Shown one piece after another: positions 23,328 through 35,220 of a DNA stretch of 64,000 nucleotides. Position numbers and translations under genes: made by a program. The stretch's first letter is position 1. Each line of letters opens with the position of its first letter. The notes beneath the pieces are model-generated. The model searched no databases, was not told the DNA's origin, and worked only from the letters and a program-made list of their open reading frames with translations. The stretch spans positions 682,001-746,000 of the forward strand of contig NZ_LT629770.1 of the NCBI RefSeq assembly GCF_900105335.1. Reading direction: 5' to 3'. Origin of the DNA: Microbacterium paraoxydans. Its GTDB lineage: Bacteria > Actinomycetota > Actinomycetes > Actinomycetales > Microbacteriaceae.

Positions 23328-24119
23328 TCACACGCCGACGTGCTTCTCGAAGCGGATGATCGCCGCGAACTCGTCGACGACGAGGCTCGCGCCGCCGACC
23401 AGAGCGCCGTCCACGTCGGGCTCGCGCATGAAGCTGGCGATGTTGGCCGCCTTGACCGAGCCGCCGTAGAGGATGCGGGTGCGGGCCGCCGCCTCGTCAC
23501 CGAGGACCTTCGCGATCACACCGCGGAGCGCCGCGCAGACGTCCTGCGCCTGCTGCGGAGTGGCCGCCTGGCCCGACCCGATGGCCCAGACGGGCTCATA
23601 CGCCACGACGATGTCAGCCGACGGGGAGACGCCCTGGAGGGCGGCCTCGAGCTGTCCGGCCGGAACCGCGCTGGCACCGAACTTCTCCAGGTCCTCCGCC
23701 GTCTCGCCGACGCAGATCACCGGGGAGAGGCCGTGCTTGAGCGCAGCCTTCACCTTGCCGGCCACGATCTCGTCGGACTCCGCGTGGTACTCGCGACGCT
23801 CGGAGTGTCCGATGATGACGTACTTCGCGTCGAGCTTCGCCAGGAACGCCCCGGAGATCTCGCCCGTGTACGCACCGGAGTCGTGCGCCGAGACATCCTG
23901 TGCACCGAACGCGAACGGGATCTTGTCAGCATCGATCAGCGTCTGCACGCTGCGGATGTCCGTGAAGGGCGGGAAGACCGCCACCTCCACGGATCCGTCC
24001 TCGTGCTTGGCGTCCTTCAGCGTCCAGTGCAGCTTCTGCACGAACGCCACCGCCTGCAGGTGGTCCAGGTTCATCTTCCAGTTGCCCGCGATCAGCGGGG
24101 TACGGGAGCTCACGCCCAT
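23328..24119 (-). CDS. tpiA: Triose-phosphate isomerase
   Basis: A TIM-barrel enzyme of 263 residues that interconverts dihydroxyacetone phosphate and glyceraldehyde-3-phosphate. The substrate Lys is in [10 protein letters not shown], the electrophilic His in [12 protein letters not shown], the catalytic Glu in [13 protein letters not shown], and the phosphate loop in [10 protein letters not shown]. The start overlaps the pgk stop by ten bases, so translation is coupled within gap-pgk-tpiA. Confidence 0.97.
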   Translation of the reverse strand: MGVSSRTPLIAGNWKMNLDHLQAVAFVQKLHWTLKDAKHEDGSVEVAVFPPFTDIRSVQTLIDADKIPFAFGAQDVSAHDSGAYTGEISGAFLAKLDAKYVIIGHSERREYHAESDEIVAGKVKAALKHGLSPVICVGETAEDLEKFGASAVPAGQLEAALQGVSPSADIVVAYEPVWAIGSGQAATPQQAQDVCAALRGVIAKVLGDEAAARTRILYGGSVKAANIASFMREPDVDGALVGGASLVVDEFAAIIRFEKHVGV

Positions 24120-25324
24120 CCGAGGACCTCCAGCCCAGGTAGTTTCTTGCCCTCGAGGAATTCGAGGGATGCGCCGCCGCCGGTCGAGATGTGCCCGAAC
24201 TGGTCGTCGGTGAATCCCAGCTGGCGGACGGCTGCGGCGGAGTCGCCGCCGCCGACGACGCTCAGGCCGTCGACCTCGGTCAGCGCCTGCGCGACCGCCT
24301 TGGTACCCGCGGCGAAGGCGGGGAACTCGAACACACCCATCGGGCCGTTCCAGAACACCGTCTTCGATCCGCGGATGACCTCGGCGAAGCGCGCCGCGGT
24401 CTCCGGCCCGATGTCCAGGCCGATGCCCGACGAGCCGAACGCCGTCTCCTCGATCGCGTCCGCGGCGGCCACCTCGTAGTCCGCGTCGGCGCCGAAGGAC
24501 GCGGCGACGACCACGTCGGTGGGGAGCACGAGCTCCACGCCGCGCTCGGCCGCCTCGGCGATGTAGCCCCGGACGGTATCGAGCTGGTCCTCCTCGAGGA
24601 GGCTCGACGCGACGGCATGACCCTGCGCCTTCAGGAAGGTGAAGAGCATGCCACCGCCGACGAGGATGCGGTCCACCCGCGGCAGCAGGTGGGAGATGAC
24701 TCCGAGCTTGTCGCTGACCTTGGACCCACCGAGCACCACCGCGTACGGACGCTCCGGGTTCTCCGTCAGGCGGTCGAGCACGTCGAGCTCGGTCGCGATC
24801 AGGAGGCCGGCCGCCGAGGGCAGCAGCTTCGCGAGGTCGTAGACGCTCGCCTGCTTGCGGTGCACGACGCCGAAGCCGTCGGAGACGAGCACGTCGCCCA
24901 GCTCCGCGAGCTGCGCCGCGAAGGCACCACGCTCGGCGTCGTCCTTCGAGGTCTCCCCGGGGTTGAACCGGAGGTTCTCGATCACGACGACCTGGCCGTT
25001 CTCGAGGGACGCCACGGCATCCTTCGCGGCCTCGCCGACCGTGTCGCCCGCGAAGGCGACCGGCGCGCCGAGCAGCTCGGACAGTCGCTGGGCGACCGGC
25101 TCGAGGCTGTACTGCGGGTCGGGGGCGCCGTCGGGACGGCCGAGGTGCGAGCAGACGACGACGCGGGCGCCCGCGTCGATGAGGGTCTTCAGGGTCGGCA
25201 GCGAGGCGCGGACACGGCCATCGTCCGTGATGATCCCGTCCCGCAGGGGGACGTTCAGATCACAACGGACGATGACGCGCTTGCCCTCGAGCGAACCCAG
25301 TGAGTCCAGGGTGCGCAGAGTCAT
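24110..25324 (-). CDS. pgk: Phosphoglycerate kinase
   Basis: A two-domain glycolytic kinase of 404 residues. The N-terminal substrate domain has [15 protein letters not shown] and [11 protein letters not shown], the hinge region includes [10 protein letters not shown], and the nucleotide domain ends in [11 protein letters not shown] and [15 protein letters not shown] with the C-terminal [20 protein letters not shown] loop (read here as [17 protein letters not shown]). It starts ten bases after gap and overlaps tpiA by ten bases. Confidence 0.97.
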   Translation of the reverse strand: MTLRTLDSLGSLEGKRVIVRCDLNVPLRDGIITDDGRVRASLPTLKTLIDAGARVVVCSHLGRPDGAPDPQYSLEPVAQRLSELLGAPVAFAGDTVGEAAKDAVASLENGQVVVIENLRFNPGETSKDDAERGAFAAQLAELGDVLVSDGFGVVHRKQASVYDLAKLLPSAAGLLIATELDVLDRLTENPERPYAVVLGGSKVSDKLGVISHLLPRVDRILVGGGMLFTFLKAQGHAVASSLLEEDQLDTVRGYIAEAAERGVELVLPTDVVVAASFGADADYEVAAADAIEETAFGSSGIGLDIGPETAARFAEVIRGSKTVFWNGPMGVFEFPAFAAGTKAVAQALTEVDGLSVVGGGDSAAAVRQLGFTDDQFGHISTGGGASLEFLEGKKLPGLEVLGWA

Positions 25325-25334
25325 GTGTCGGAGC

Positions 25335-26345
<1,011 letters not shown>

Positions 26346-26460
26346 TCAGGTCTCCCTGTTTCTCATGCGCCGAGCGCCGCCGTCGAGCGTGCGCCATGCG
26401 CGGGTTTTTTGGCTGAGATGGCGCCCCGACGAGCCCTGGGCCCGCCGGGACGCGACCCGA

Positions 26461-27087
26461 TTACGACAGTACCAGCAGGCCGTTCGTCTGCTGACGGGCG
26501 ACCTCGAGGCGCTGGGCGACGTTCTCCCAGTTGGCGATGTTCCACGCGGCCTTGACGTAGTCGGCCTTCACGTTGAGGTAGTCGAGGTAGAAGGCGTGCT
26601 CCCACATGTCCAGCTGGAACAGCGGGATGGTGCCCTGCGCGGCGTTCGACTGCTGGTCGAAGAGCTGCTGGATGATGAGGCGCGAGCCGATCGAGTCCCA
26701 GCTCAGGACGGCCCAGCCGGAACCCTGGATCCCGGTGGCGGCGGCGGTGAAGTGCGCCTGGAACTTCTCGAAGGAGCCGAAGTACTCGTCGATGGCCGCC
26801 TTGAGCTCGCCCTCGGGCTGGCCGCCGCCGTTCGGCGAGAGGTTGGTCCAGAAGATCGAGTGGTTGACGTGCCCGCCGAGGTTGAACGCGAGGTCCTTCT
26901 CGAGCTTGTTCACGTTCGCGAGGTTGCCGCTCTCGCGGGCCTCGGCCAGCTGCTCCAGCGCGGTGTTGGCGCCCGCGACGTAGGTCGCGTGGTGCTTGTC
27001 GTGGTGCAGCTCCATGATCTTGCCGCTGATGTGCGGCTCGAGAGCGGCGAAGTCGTAGGGAAGGTCGGGGAGCGTGTAGGTTGCCAT
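26461..27087 (-). CDS. sodA: Superoxide dismutase (Mn/Fe type)
   Basis: A 208-residue cytoplasmic superoxide dismutase. Metal ligands appear as His in the N-terminal [15 protein letters not shown], His in [13 protein letters not shown], and Asp/His in [14 protein letters not shown], the Mn/Fe SOD signature. Metal choice (Mn, Fe or either) cannot be set from sequence by eye. The ATG at 27087 gives the family N-terminus [17 protein letters not shown]. It is monocistronic, between whiA and gap. Confidence 0.96.
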   Translation of the reverse strand: MATYTLPDLPYDFAALEPHISGKIMELHHDKHHATYVAGANTALEQLAEARESGNLANVNKLEKDLAFNLGGHVNHSIFWTNLSPNGGGQPEGELKAAIDEYFGSFEKFQAHFTAAATGIQGSGWAVLSWDSIGSRLIIQQLFDQQSNAAQGTIPLFQLDMWEHAFYLDYLNVKADYVKAAWNIANWENVAQRLEVARQQTNGLLVLS

Positions 27088-27221
27088 ATCGCATTCATCC
27101 AATCCGCGCCGCGCCGCGGCGCTTGCCGATGCTCCGCGTCGCCGATGTGCGACGGAGAGCGGACGACTTTCATCCTACTGACGACAACGCCTCGGGTGTC
27201 CGGATCCTTCCGGGGGTTGAC

Positions 27222-27240
27222 ACGCCGTCCAGGGCGGCGT
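27222..27240 (-). terminator. Possible terminator after whiA
   Basis: ACGCCG (27222-27227) pairs with CGGCGT (27235-27240) around a 7-base loop, nine bases after the whiA stop on the minus strand. The stem is short, so confidence is limited. Confidence 0.4.
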
Positions 27241-27248
27241 CACCCGGG

Positions 27249-28226
27249 TCAGACGTCGAGCCCGGCGGGGACGGCGGCCTCGGTCCCCGGGATGCCCTCC
27301 TGCTGGGCACGCTTATCCGCCATCGCCAGTAGGCGGCGGATGCGGCCGGCCACGGCGTCCTTGGTGAGCGGAGGGTCGGCGTGGTGTCCCAGCTCGTCGA
27401 GGCTGGCATCGCGGTGCGCGAGGCGGAGCTCGCCGGCGACACGGAGGTGGTCGGGCACCTCGTCGGCCAGGATCTCGAGAGCGCGCTCGACACGGGCGCA
27501 CGCCGCCACGGCGGCCTGCGCGGAACGGCGGAGGTTCGCGTCGTCGAAGTTGACGAGACGGTTGACGCCGGCGCGCACCTCGCGGCGCTGTCGCAGCTCC
27601 TCCCAGGCGAGAGCGGTGCGCTGGGCGCCCATCTCGCTGAGGATGGTGCGGATGGCCTCGCCCTCGCGGACGACGACGCGGGGAAGCCCGCGGACCTCGC
27701 GGGCCTTCGCGGCGACGCCGAGACGGTGAGCGGCACCCACGAGCGCCATGGCCGCCTCGGACGACGGGCAGGCGACCTCGAGCATGGCGGAGCGGCCCGG
27801 CTCGCTGAGCGTCCCCGCGGCGAGGAACGCCCCGCGCCAGAGACCGGCGACCTCCGCACGGGAACCCGTTGTGAGGCGGTTCGGGAGTCCGCGGACCGGG
27901 CGGCGACGCTGGTCGAGCAGTCCGGTCTGGCGGGCCAGGGTCTCCCCCTGCGCGATGACCCGAACGGCCCAGCGGGCGCCGTCGTTGGCGGTGCTCGACT
28001 GCACCTGGGCGATCTCCGGACGGACGCCGTAGATCTCGGCGAGGTCACGGGCCACACGGCGGGCGAGGGTCTCGGCATCGACCTCCGCTTCCACCGCCAC
28101 ACGGCCGGCGATGGAGTGCAGACCACCGGCGAACCGGAGGATGGCCGTCACCTCAGCGACGCGCACCGTGGGGGGTGCATTGCGGATGCTGACGAGCTCA
28201 GCCTTGACGTCGGTGGTTAGTGCCAC
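27249..28226 (-). CDS. whiA: DNA-binding protein WhiA
   Basis: A 325-residue actinobacterial regulator, known in Streptomyces as the activator of sporulation genes together with WhiB and present in most Gram-positive bacteria. The N-terminal two thirds form a degenerate LAGLIDADG homing-endonuclease fold ([37 protein letters not shown]); the C-terminal helix-turn-helix is near [30 protein letters not shown]. It follows rapZ by 63 bp. The yvcK/cuvA gene that often lies between rapZ and whiA is absent here. Confidence 0.95.
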   Translation of the reverse strand: MALTTDVKAELVSIRNAPPTVRVAEVTAILRFAGGLHSIAGRVAVEAEVDAETLARRVARDLAEIYGVRPEIAQVQSSTANDGARWAVRVIAQGETLARQTGLLDQRRRPVRGLPNRLTTGSRAEVAGLWRGAFLAAGTLSEPGRSAMLEVACPSSEAAMALVGAAHRLGVAAKAREVRGLPRVVVREGEAIRTILSEMGAQRTALAWEELRQRREVRAGVNRLVNFDDANLRRSAQAAVAACARVERALEILADEVPDHLRVAGELRLAHRDASLDELGHHADPPLTKDAVAGRIRRLLAMADKRAQQEGIPGTEAAVPAGLDV

Positions 28227-28289
28227 GAGACTCCTTCACGTTCACGCGCCGGGTCGCGACGCAAACCTCCAGCTTACTCGCTCGGGGGC

Positions 28290-29162
28290 CTATTCCCTGC
28301 CGAGGTCGCGGTGGCGGACGTTGACCGCGACGCCCGGGATTCCCGCCAGTCGACGGGCGAGCTCCTCGGACATGGCGACAGAACGGTGCTTGCCGCCCGT
28401 GCACCCGATGGCGATCGTGGAGTGGCTCTTGTTCTCGCGCTGGTACCCCTCGAGGACGGGGACGAGAGCCTTCGCGTAGGCGTCGAGGAACTCCTCCGCA
28501 CCGTCGCGGGAGAGCACGTACTCCCGTACCGTCTCGTCCTGCCCCGTGAGTCCGCGGAGGTCTTCGTTCCAGTACGGGTTCGGCAGGAACCGCATGTCGG
28601 CGACGACGTCGACGTCGGTGGGGAGCCCGTATTTGAATCCGAAGCTGAGCAGCGTGACCCGGTGCCGCGCCTCCCCCTCCTCGGAGAAGATGTCGGACAC
28701 CTTCGTCGCCAGCTGATGGATGTTCAACGCCGTGGTGTCGATCACGAGGTCTGCGGCCTCGCGGATCGGCGCCAGCCGGGTGCGCTCGGTGCGGATGCCG
28801 TCGAGAAGCGTCCCATCGCCCTGGAGCGGGTGGGGGCGACGCACCGCCTCGAACCGACGGACGAGGACGTCGTCGGACGCATCGAGGAACAGCACGCGGA
28901 TCGATCCCCGGGTGCGCAGCACACGCGCCACCTCGGGGAAGTCGTCGAAGAGGTTGCGACCGCGGACGTCGACCACCGCGGCGACCTTCGGCAGCGAATC
29001 CCCGCCCATGCCGGTGAGGTCGAGCAGCGGACGAAGAATCTGCGGCGGCAGGTTGTCCACGACGTACCAGCCGAGATCCTCGAGCGCATTGGCCACCGTG
29101 GTGCGCCCCGCGCCGGACATCCCGGTGACGATGAGGAACTCGCCCTTCTCCCCGTCAGACAT
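28290..29162 (-). CDS. rapZ: RNase adapter protein RapZ (nucleotide-binding)
   Basis: A P-loop protein of 290 residues. The Walker A region is TGMSGAGRTTVANALEDLGW at residues 13-32, VDVRG follows near 65, and the C-terminal domain has FGFKYGLPTDVDVVADMRFLPNP, IAIGCTGGKHRSVAMSEELA and VRHRD. In Escherichia coli RapZ guides RNase E to GlmZ; in Gram-positives its role is less clear and may concern cell envelope sugar metabolism. It follows uvrC by 38 bp on the same strand. Confidence 0.95.
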   Translation of the reverse strand: MSDGEKGEFLIVTGMSGAGRTTVANALEDLGWYVVDNLPPQILRPLLDLTGMGGDSLPKVAAVVDVRGRNLFDDFPEVARVLRTRGSIRVLFLDASDDVLVRRFEAVRRPHPLQGDGTLLDGIRTERTRLAPIREAADLVIDTTALNIHQLATKVSDIFSEEGEARHRVTLLSFGFKYGLPTDVDVVADMRFLPNPYWNEDLRGLTGQDETVREYVLSRDGAEEFLDAYAKALVPVLEGYQRENKSHSTIAIGCTGGKHRSVAMSEELARRLAGIPGVAVNVRHRDLGRE

Positions 29163-29200
29163 CGCTACTCACTGCTCCTTCTCCCCCTCGGCCTCCCAGC

Positions 29201-31105
29201 CTAGCGAGTGGACAGGTGCGTATGGATGTTCTGGGCCAGCACCGGTCCGATCCCCTGGACCTCCTGGATCTGGTGGGGTTCGGCGGAGCGCAGCGCCGTG
29301 ACCGAGCCGAAGTGCTTCAGCAGGACCTTGATCCGCGACGCACCCAGACCGGGCACCTCGGCGAGCACCGTCGTGATGTCCTTCTTGCGCTTCTTCCGCT
29401 GGTGCGTGATGGCGAATCGATGCGCCTCATCGCGGAGCCGCTGGAGCAGGTAGAGAGATTCGCTGGTCCGCGGGAGGATGACGGGGAAATCGTCTCCCGG
29501 AAGCCAGATCTCCTCCAGGCGCTTGGCGATGCCGCAGACGGCGATCTCGGTGTGTCCGGAGTCGCGGAGGGCTCGGGCAGCGGCCTCGACCTGGGGCTGC
29601 CCTCCGTCCACGAGCAGCAGCTGCGGTGGGTAGGCGAACCGGGGCTTCCGGCGCACACCCGCCTCGCCGACGTCTTCCGCGACCACCTCGTCGGTGGTCG
29701 GGTCGACGGTCTCCTGCTCCTCCGGGCGGTCGAGGTAGGCCAGCCGACGCCGCAGCACCTGGTACATGGAGTCGGTGTCGTCCGTGGTCTCCGCGATGTT
29801 GAAGGTGCGGTACTGGTCCTTGCGGGGCAGCCCGTCCTCGAACACGACCATGGAAGCGACCACGTTCGTTCCCCCGAGGTGCGAGATGTCGAAGCACTCG
29901 ATCCGGAGCGGCGCCTCCTCCATGCCCAGCGCTTCCTGCAGGTCGGTCAGCGCCTGCGTGCGCGCGACGTAGTCGCTCGTCCGACGCGTCTTGTGCCTGA
30001 TCAGCGCCTGCTGGGCGTTCAGGGTAGCCGTGCGCATGAGGTCGGCCCGCTGGCCGCGGTGCGCCACCGCGATCTCGACCTTCCGGCCTCGACGTTCACG
30101 CAACCACACCTCCAGCTCGGAGGCGTCGTCGGGAAGCACCGGGACGAGGATGCGGCGCGGCACGTCCTGCGCCTCCCCGTAAGCCTGCTGGAGGACCTGC
30201 TCCACGAGCTCCCCGCCGGAGATGTCGATCTCCTTCTCGATCGTCAGGGCCCGGACCCCTCGAACACGACCGCCGCGGATGACGAAGTGCTGCACCGCGG
30301 CCGCGAGCTCGTCCTCGGCGATGCCGAACAGGTCGGCGTCCTCGTCCGCCGGCAGCACGAGGGCGCTCTTGCCGAGCACGGCCTCGATCGCGGAGAGCTT
30401 GTCCCGGAACTTCGCGGCCGCCTCGTAGTCCATCGCCGCCGACGCGGCGAGCATGCGTTGCGTGAGCTCGCGCGTGAAGCGTTCGTCACCGCCCGCCATG
30501 AACGCGACGAAATCGTCGACCATGGCGCGATGCTCCTCGATCGACACCGTCATCGAGCACGGCCCGCCGCACTTGCCGATCTGCCCGGGGAAGCACGGGC
30601 GGCCCGTCTGCATCGCACGCTTGTAGCTCGCGTCGCTGCAGGTGCGGATGGGGAATGCCTTGATCATCAGGTCGATGGTCTCGTGCACCGCCCAGACCTT
30701 CGGATAGGGACCGAAGTAGCGGGCCCCCGGGATCTTCCGGTTCCGAGTCACGAGCACGCGCGGCGCCTCGTCGCCCAGCGTCACGGCCATGAACGGGTAC
30801 GACTTGTCGTCCCGGTACTTGACGTTGAACGGCGGATCGAACTCCTTGATCCACATGTACTCGAGCTGGAGGGAGTCGACGTCGGTGGGCACGACCGTCC
30901 ACTCCACCGACGCCGCCGTCGTCACCATCCGACGCGTGCGCTCATGCAGCGTCCGCAGCGGAGCGAAGTAGTTCGACAGCCGCTGACGGAGGTTCTTCGC
31001 CTTCCCGACGTACAGCACCCGGCCGTTGGCGTCGCGGAAGCGGTACACCCCCGGGTCGGTCGGGATCTCGCCCGCCCGGGGCTTGTACGGCAGCACGTCG
31101 GCCAT
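29201..31105 (-). CDS. uvrC: UvrABC system protein C (excinuclease)
   Basis: A 634-residue excision-repair nuclease that makes both incisions around a lesion. The N-terminal GIY-YIG domain reads as [30 protein letters not shown] with its first lines at residues 18-47; a four-Cys cluster ([20 protein letters not shown]) follows; the UVR motif is [30 protein letters not shown]; the RNase H-like domain has [25 protein letters not shown]; tandem HhH motifs close the protein. Its start codon overlaps the uvrA stop by one base, and rapZ and whiA follow. Confidence 0.97.
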   Translation of the reverse strand: MADVLPYKPRAGEIPTDPGVYRFRDANGRVLYVGKAKNLRQRLSNYFAPLRTLHERTRRMVTTAASVEWTVVPTDVDSLQLEYMWIKEFDPPFNVKYRDDKSYPFMAVTLGDEAPRVLVTRNRKIPGARYFGPYPKVWAVHETIDLMIKAFPIRTCSDASYKRAMQTGRPCFPGQIGKCGGPCSMTVSIEEHRAMVDDFVAFMAGGDERFTRELTQRMLAASAAMDYEAAAKFRDKLSAIEAVLGKSALVLPADEDADLFGIAEDELAAAVQHFVIRGGRVRGVRALTIEKEIDISGGELVEQVLQQAYGEAQDVPRRILVPVLPDDASELEVWLRERRGRKVEIAVAHRGQRADLMRTATLNAQQALIRHKTRRTSDYVARTQALTDLQEALGMEEAPLRIECFDISHLGGTNVVASMVVFEDGLPRKDQYRTFNIAETTDDTDSMYQVLRRRLAYLDRPEEQETVDPTTDEVVAEDVGEAGVRRKPRFAYPPQLLLVDGGQPQVEAAARALRDSGHTEIAVCGIAKRLEEIWLPGDDFPVILPRTSESLYLLQRLRDEAHRFAITHQRKKRKKDITTVLAEVPGLGASRIKVLLKHFGSVTALRSAEPHQIQEVQGIGPVLAQNIHTHLSTR

Positions 31106-33993
31106 CAGCTGGCCTTCCGCGCAGAGCGCCCCTCACCCAGGATCTCGGCGAGGAACTGGCCGGTGTGGCTCTCCTCGACCCGCGCGATCTGCTCCGGCGT
31201 GCCGGTGGCGAGGATCGTGCCACCGCCGGACCCGCCCTCCGGACCCAGGTCGATCACCCAGTCGGCCGACTTGATCACGTCGAGGTTGTGCTCGATCACG
31301 ATCACCGTGTTGCCCTTGTCGACCAGACCGTTCAGCACCTCGAGGAGCTTGCGCACGTCTTCGAAGTGCAGACCCGTCGTCGGCTCGTCGAGCACGTAGA
31401 TGCTCCGACCGTTGCTGCGGCGCTGGAGCTCGGTCGCGAGCTTCACGCGCTGCGCCTCACCACCGGAGAGCGTGGTCGCGGACTGCCCGAGGCGGACGTA
31501 CCCCAGCCCCACGTCGACGAGGGTCTTCATGTAGCGGTGGATGGCCTGGATCGGCTCGAAGAACTCGGCCGCCTCCTCGATGGGCATCTCCAGCACCTCG
31601 GCGATGTTCTTGCCCTTGTAGTGCACGGCGAGGGTGTCGCGGTTGTACCGCTTGCCGTGGCACACCTCGCAGTCCACGTACACGTCCGGGAGGAAGTTCA
31701 TCTCGATCTTGATCGTGCCGTCACCCGAGCAGGCCTCGCAGCGTCCGCCCTTGACGTTGAAGCTGAACCGGCCCGGCTGGTAGCCGCGGACCTTCGCCTC
31801 GGGCGTCTCGCTGAAGAGCGTGCGGATGCGGTCGAAGACGCCGGTGTAGGTCGCCGGGTTCGATCGCGGGGTGCGGCCGATCGGCGCCTGGTCGACGTGC
31901 ACGACCTTGTCGAGGTTGTCGAGGCCGGTCACGCGGGTGTGCTTGCCCGGCACCGTTCGCGCGCCGTTGAGCCGCGACGCGAGCACCTGGTACAGGATGT
32001 CGTTCACGAGGGACGACTTCCCGGATCCGCTAACGCCGGTGACCGCGGTGAGGACGCCGAGCGGGAAGTCCGCCGTGACGTTGCGGAGGTTGTTGGCGCG
32101 CGCGCCCACGACGCTCAGCATGCGCTTCTTGTCGATCTTCCGGCGCTTCGCCGGCATCGGGATCTCTCGACGGCCCGAGAGGTAGTCGCCGGTCATGGAG
32201 TCGGTGTCGGCGAGAAGCGCGGAGTACGGCCCGGAGTGGACCACCGCTCCGCCGTTCACACCCGCGCCGGGACCGATGTCGACCACCCAGTCCGCGGCCT
32301 CGATCGTCTCTTCGTCGTGCTCGACGACGATCAGGGTGTTCCCGAGATCGCGCAGCGTGAGCAGCGTCTCGATGAGACGCCGGTTGTCGCGCTGGTGCAG
32401 TCCGATCGACGGCTCGTCGAGGACGTAGAGCACGCCGGTCAGCCCGGAGCCGATCTGCGTGGCGAGGCGGATGCGCTGGGCCTCGCCACCCGACAGCGAG
32501 CCGGCCGAACGGCTGAGGTTGAGGTAGGACAGACCGACCTGGAGGAGGAAGTCGAGGCGCAGCCGGATCTCACGGAGCACCTGGGCGGCGATCTTGGCCT
32601 CGCGGTCGGTGAGGTGCAGCTTCTCCATGAAGGCCCGGGCGTCGGCCAGGCTCAGGTGCGAGACCTCGGCGATGGAGTGACCGTGCACCTGCACGGCCAG
32701 CACCTCGGGCTTGAGACGGTCGCCGTTGCAGACCGGGCACGGGACCTCGCGGAGGTACTCGCCCCACCGGCTGCGCTGGGTGTCTGACTCGGCCTGCAGG
32801 TACTGCCGCTCGATGTACGGCACCACGCCCTCGAAACCGGAGGCATAGCGCATCTCACGGCCGTAGCGGTTCTTCCACTTGACGGTGACCTTGTAGTTCT
32901 CTCCGCGCAGGACTGCTTCCTTGACGTCGGAGTGCAGTTCGCGCCACGGGGTGTCGAGGGAGAAGTCGAGGTCGCGGGAGAGTCCTTCGAGCAGGCGCTC
33001 GTAGTACTGGAAGAGCCCCTTGCCCTGCGTGGTCCACGGGATGATGACGCCCTCGCGGATCGAGAGGTCTTCGTCGCCGAGCATCAGATCGACGTCCACC
33101 GACATGCGGGTGCCGAGGCCCGAGCAGGCGGGGCAGGCGCCGAACGGCGCGTTGAAGGAGAACGTGCGCGGCTCGATCTCGGTGAGGGTGAGCGCGTGGC
33201 CGTTGGGGCACGCGAGCTTCTCCGAGAAGGTCTGCCAGGCGTCGTCTCCCTCGCCGTCGACGTAGTTGATCTGCACCACACCGCCGGCGAGTCCGAGAGC
33301 GGTCTCCACCGAGTCGGTCACACGTCCGAGGATGTCCGGCGAGGCGACGAGGCGGTCGACGACCACGGCGATGTCGTGCTTGTAGCTCTTCTTGAGCGTC
33401 GGCGGCTCGGCCAGCTGGATGAGCTCGCCGTCGACGATCGCCCGCGAGTACCCCTTCGCCCCGAGCTCCCGGAACAGGTCGACGAACTCGCCCTTCTTCT
33501 GCGAGACGATCGGCGCGACGACCTGGTAGCGGGTGCGCTCCGGGAGCTCCATGAGCTGGTCGGCGATCTGCTGGACGGTCTGACGCTGGATCTTCTCCCC
33601 GCACACCGGACAGTGCGGAACGCCGATGCGCGCCCAGAGCAGACGCATGTAGTCGTAGATCTCGGTGATCGTGCCGACCGTCGACCGAGGGTTGCGGTTC
33701 GTCGACTTCTGATCGATCGAGACCGCCGGGCTCAGCCCCTCGATGAAATCGACGTCCGGCCGGTCGACCTGGCCGAGGAACTGTCGCGCGTAGGCGCTCA
33801 GCGACTCGACGTACCGACGCTGCCCCTCGGCGAAGATCGTGTCGAAGGCGAGGCTCGACTTCCCCGATCCGGAGAGGCCGGTGAAGACCACCAGCGAGTC
33901 ACGGGGGATGTCGATGTCGACGTTCTTGAGATTGTGCACGCGGGCGCCGCGGACACTGAGTTTTCCTGGGGAAGCAACGGGGACGATGGGCAC
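31105..33993 (-). CDS. uvrA: UvrABC system protein A
   Basis: The damage-recognition ATPase of nucleotide excision repair, 962 residues. The first ATPase motif is [14 protein letters not shown] near residue 37 and the second is [12 protein letters not shown]; both ABC signatures ([28 protein letters not shown]) are present, and zinc-finger Cys pairs appear as [15 protein letters not shown] and [16 protein letters not shown]. The GTG at 33993 is preferred: TAGACT (34005-34000) ends six bases before it, so a leaderless message is likely. No clear LexA box was found upstream. uvrC overlaps its end. Confidence 0.97.
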   Translation of the reverse strand: MPIVPVASPGKLSVRGARVHNLKNVDIDIPRDSLVVFTGLSGSGKSSLAFDTIFAEGQRRYVESLSAYARQFLGQVDRPDVDFIEGLSPAVSIDQKSTNRNPRSTVGTITEIYDYMRLLWARIGVPHCPVCGEKIQRQTVQQIADQLMELPERTRYQVVAPIVSQKKGEFVDLFRELGAKGYSRAIVDGELIQLAEPPTLKKSYKHDIAVVVDRLVASPDILGRVTDSVETALGLAGGVVQINYVDGEGDDAWQTFSEKLACPNGHALTLTEIEPRTFSFNAPFGACPACSGLGTRMSVDVDLMLGDEDLSIREGVIIPWTTQGKGLFQYYERLLEGLSRDLDFSLDTPWRELHSDVKEAVLRGENYKVTVKWKNRYGREMRYASGFEGVVPYIERQYLQAESDTQRSRWGEYLREVPCPVCNGDRLKPEVLAVQVHGHSIAEVSHLSLADARAFMEKLHLTDREAKIAAQVLREIRLRLDFLLQVGLSYLNLSRSAGSLSGGEAQRIRLATQIGSGLTGVLYVLDEPSIGLHQRDNRRLIETLLTLRDLGNTLIVVEHDEETIEAADWVVDIGPGAGVNGGAVVHSGPYSALLADTDSMTGDYLSGRREIPMPAKRRKIDKKRMLSVVGARANNLRNVTADFPLGVLTAVTGVSGSGKSSLVNDILYQVLASRLNGARTVPGKHTRVTGLDNLDKVVHVDQAPIGRTPRSNPATYTGVFDRIRTLFSETPEAKVRGYQPGRFSFNVKGGRCEACSGDGTIKIEMNFLPDVYVDCEVCHGKRYNRDTLAVHYKGKNIAEVLEMPIEEAAEFFEPIQAIHRYMKTLVDVGLGYVRLGQSATTLSGGEAQRVKLATELQRRSNGRSIYVLDEPTTGLHFEDVRKLLEVLNGLVDKGNTVIVIEHNLDVIKSADWVIDLGPEGGSGGGTILATGTPEQIARVEESHTGQFLAEILGEGRSARKAS

Positions 33994-33999
33994 CGAACA

Positions 34000-34005
34000 A
34001 GTCTA
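34000..34005 (-). promoter_or_regulatory. -10 element of uvrA (leaderless start)
   Basis: TAGACT on the minus strand ends six bases before the GTG start of uvrA. No good -35 hexamer is evident. Confidence 0.45.
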
Positions 34006-34117
34006 CGAGGGGCCACGGACATCGGCTCCGAGAACGCCCAACGCTTGGGCTCCCGGCGAGGTGGCTTCCTCGAGTCGTCACGGCGAGCGGCCCGCTCTAC
34101 GCCGGACGCGGAACCGA

Positions 34118-34561
34118 TCAGCTCTGGTCCGAGCGCCGCCCCGCGAAGGCCCCGAGCCCGTCCCGGAGAGCGGCGATCTCACCGATGCCCATCCCGACGG
34201 CGGCCATCACCTGCCGCGGCACGTCCACGGCCCTCGCGCGCAGAGCCGCGCCGGCGTTGGTGAGCGTGATCTCCAGCCGACGCTCGTCCTCACTGCTGCG
34301 CTGGCGCGTCACCAGGCCGTCGGCCTCGAGTCTCTTGACGAGGGGCGACGCAGTCGCGGGCTCCAGCGCGAGGTCGGCCGCGAGGTCGTTCAGGGTCCGC
34401 GGCGACCGCTCCCACAGGGCGAGCATCACCAGGTACTGCGGGTGCGTCAACCCGAGCGGCTCGAGGATCGGCCGATAGATCGCGACGACGTTCCGCGCCG
34501 CCGTGACCACGGCGAAGCAGAGCTGGTTCTCGAGCCGGAGCAGATCATCGGTGTCAGTCAC
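34118..34561 (-). CDS. MarR-family regulator of the OhrR type
   Basis: A 147-residue winged-helix repressor. The N-terminus [20 protein letters not shown] places a Cys at residue 15, the position of the peroxide-sensing Cys in OhrR, followed by the OhrR-like [16 protein letters not shown]. The winged helix contains [39 protein letters not shown]. It probably senses organic hydroperoxides through Cys15 and represses until oxidised. The GTG at 34561 has TATAGT seven bases upstream. It is divergent from an 80-residue CxxC protein, and a perfect palindrome covers that gene's start. No ohr peroxidase gene is next to it. Confidence 0.88.
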   Translation of the reverse strand: MTDTDDLLRLENQLCFAVVTAARNVVAIYRPILEPLGLTHPQYLVMLALWERSPRTLNDLAADLALEPATASPLVKRLEADGLVTRQRSSEDERRLEITLTNAGAALRARAVDVPRQVMAAVGMGIGEIAALRDGLGAFAGRRSDQS

Positions 34562-34568
34562 GATCCCG

Positions 34569-34574
34569 ACTATA
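34569..34574 (-). promoter_or_regulatory. -10 element of the OhrR-like gene (leaderless start)
   Basis: TATAGT on the minus strand ends seven bases before the GTG at 34561; there is no Shine-Dalgarno sequence between. Confidence 0.45.
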
Positions 34575-34587
34575 CATCTGCACGAAT

Positions 34588-34603
34588 CATTAGTACACTA
34601 ATG
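34588..34603. promoter_or_regulatory. Palindromic operator between OhrR-like gene and CxxC gene
   Basis: CATTAGT-AC-ACTAATG is a perfect 7-bp inverted repeat. It overlaps TACACT (34594-34599), a -10-like hexamer seven bases before the ATG at 34607, so a repressor bound here would block the small gene. Confidence 0.7.
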
Positions 34604-34606
34604 AAC

Positions 34607-34849
34607 ATGTCACGCGACTCCAGCCGCCCTCCTCTTCGCACCCGCATCCGCGAGGCGGGGGGCCTTTACACCTGGGTGAACACCAACCTTGTGCGTCTCG
34701 CCGGTCCGGCCTCGGTCGGACCCTACGAGAAGACGCCCCCGCCCAGCGCCGCAGAGCGCGCGGAACGGGCCTGTCCGCTGTGCGGGGCGCCGATGACCGA
34801 GCACGAGATCGATCGCTCGGGCCCGAAGACGCTGGTGCACTGCCCGTAA
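34607..34849 (+). CDS. Small protein with CxxC...HC motif, divergent from OhrR-like regulator
   Basis: An 80-residue protein of no family known to me. The first half is basic with [21 protein letters not shown]; the C-terminus has [19 protein letters not shown] and ends LVHCP, so Cys pairs with a final His-Cys could bind one metal ion or form a redox switch. The ATG at 34607 is preferred to 34601 because TACACT ends seven bases before it and the operator palindrome overlaps both. A thiol protein next to an OhrR-type thiol sensor suggests a part in peroxide or thiol stress, by inference. Confidence 0.7.
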   Translation: MSRDSSRPPLRTRIREAGGLYTWVNTNLVRLAGPASVGPYEKTPPPSAAERAERACPLCGAPMTEHEIDRSGPKTLVHCP

Positions 34850-34861
34850 GCTCGCTCGGCG

Positions 34862-35209
34862 TCAGGCGTCGTCATCGGTGAGCGCGGCACCGACCGACTC
34901 CCGGGCCATATCGATCCACGTCATGAGCGCGGCGTCGTCGGCGATCGCCGAGGCTGCGACATCGATCCAGCCGGACCCCATGGTGCGTGATCCCATCACG
35001 GCACGCGCGGCCCCGGGCAGCGTCACGGCGACAGCCCCGTTCTCCTCATCCACGCGGACGAGAAGCGTCCCGTCCTTCCGGGCGCCCACGAGGATGCGCC
35101 CCTCGTCGAGGAACGCCCTGGTCCCGAACATCCGGCGCTCCTCGATGGAAGGGTCGGCCCCGAACAGCGCGCGGACGCGGTCGGCGAGTTCCTCTCCTGC
35201 GGCGTCCAT
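34862..35209 (-). CDS. TfoX N-terminal domain-like protein
   Basis: A 115-residue protein with the TfoX_N fold pattern: an N-terminal helix LADRVRALFGA, EERRMFGTRAFLDEGRILVGARKDGTLLVRVDE, then a C-terminal GSRTMGSGWIDVAASAIADD segment with GW. TfoX is a competence activator in gamma-proteobacteria, but short actinobacterial homologues have no established role. It starts 11 bases after uvrB on the same strand and is probably co-transcribed with coaE-uvrB. Confidence 0.8.
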   Translation of the reverse strand: MDAAGEELADRVRALFGADPSIEERRMFGTRAFLDEGRILVGARKDGTLLVRVDEENGAVAVTLPGAARAVMGSRTMGSGWIDVAASAIADDAALMTWIDMARESVGAALTDDDA

Positions 35210-35220
35210 ATCGTCTCCGT

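Noticed and set aside
26400..26412. T-rich GGGTTTTTTGG as a possible terminator
   Set aside because: The T-run is on the plus strand, while both flanking genes (gap, sodA) are on the minus strand, and no good stem precedes it.
29216..31399. Long plus-strand frame opposite uvrC
   Set aside because: Antisense shadow of uvrC; product lacks any domain and is rich in Arg, Asp, Leu and Val as expected from complementary high-GC codons.
33994..34030. Possible LexA box upstream of uvrA (GAAC near 33995)
   Set aside because: The second half-site GTTC at the correct spacing is absent.
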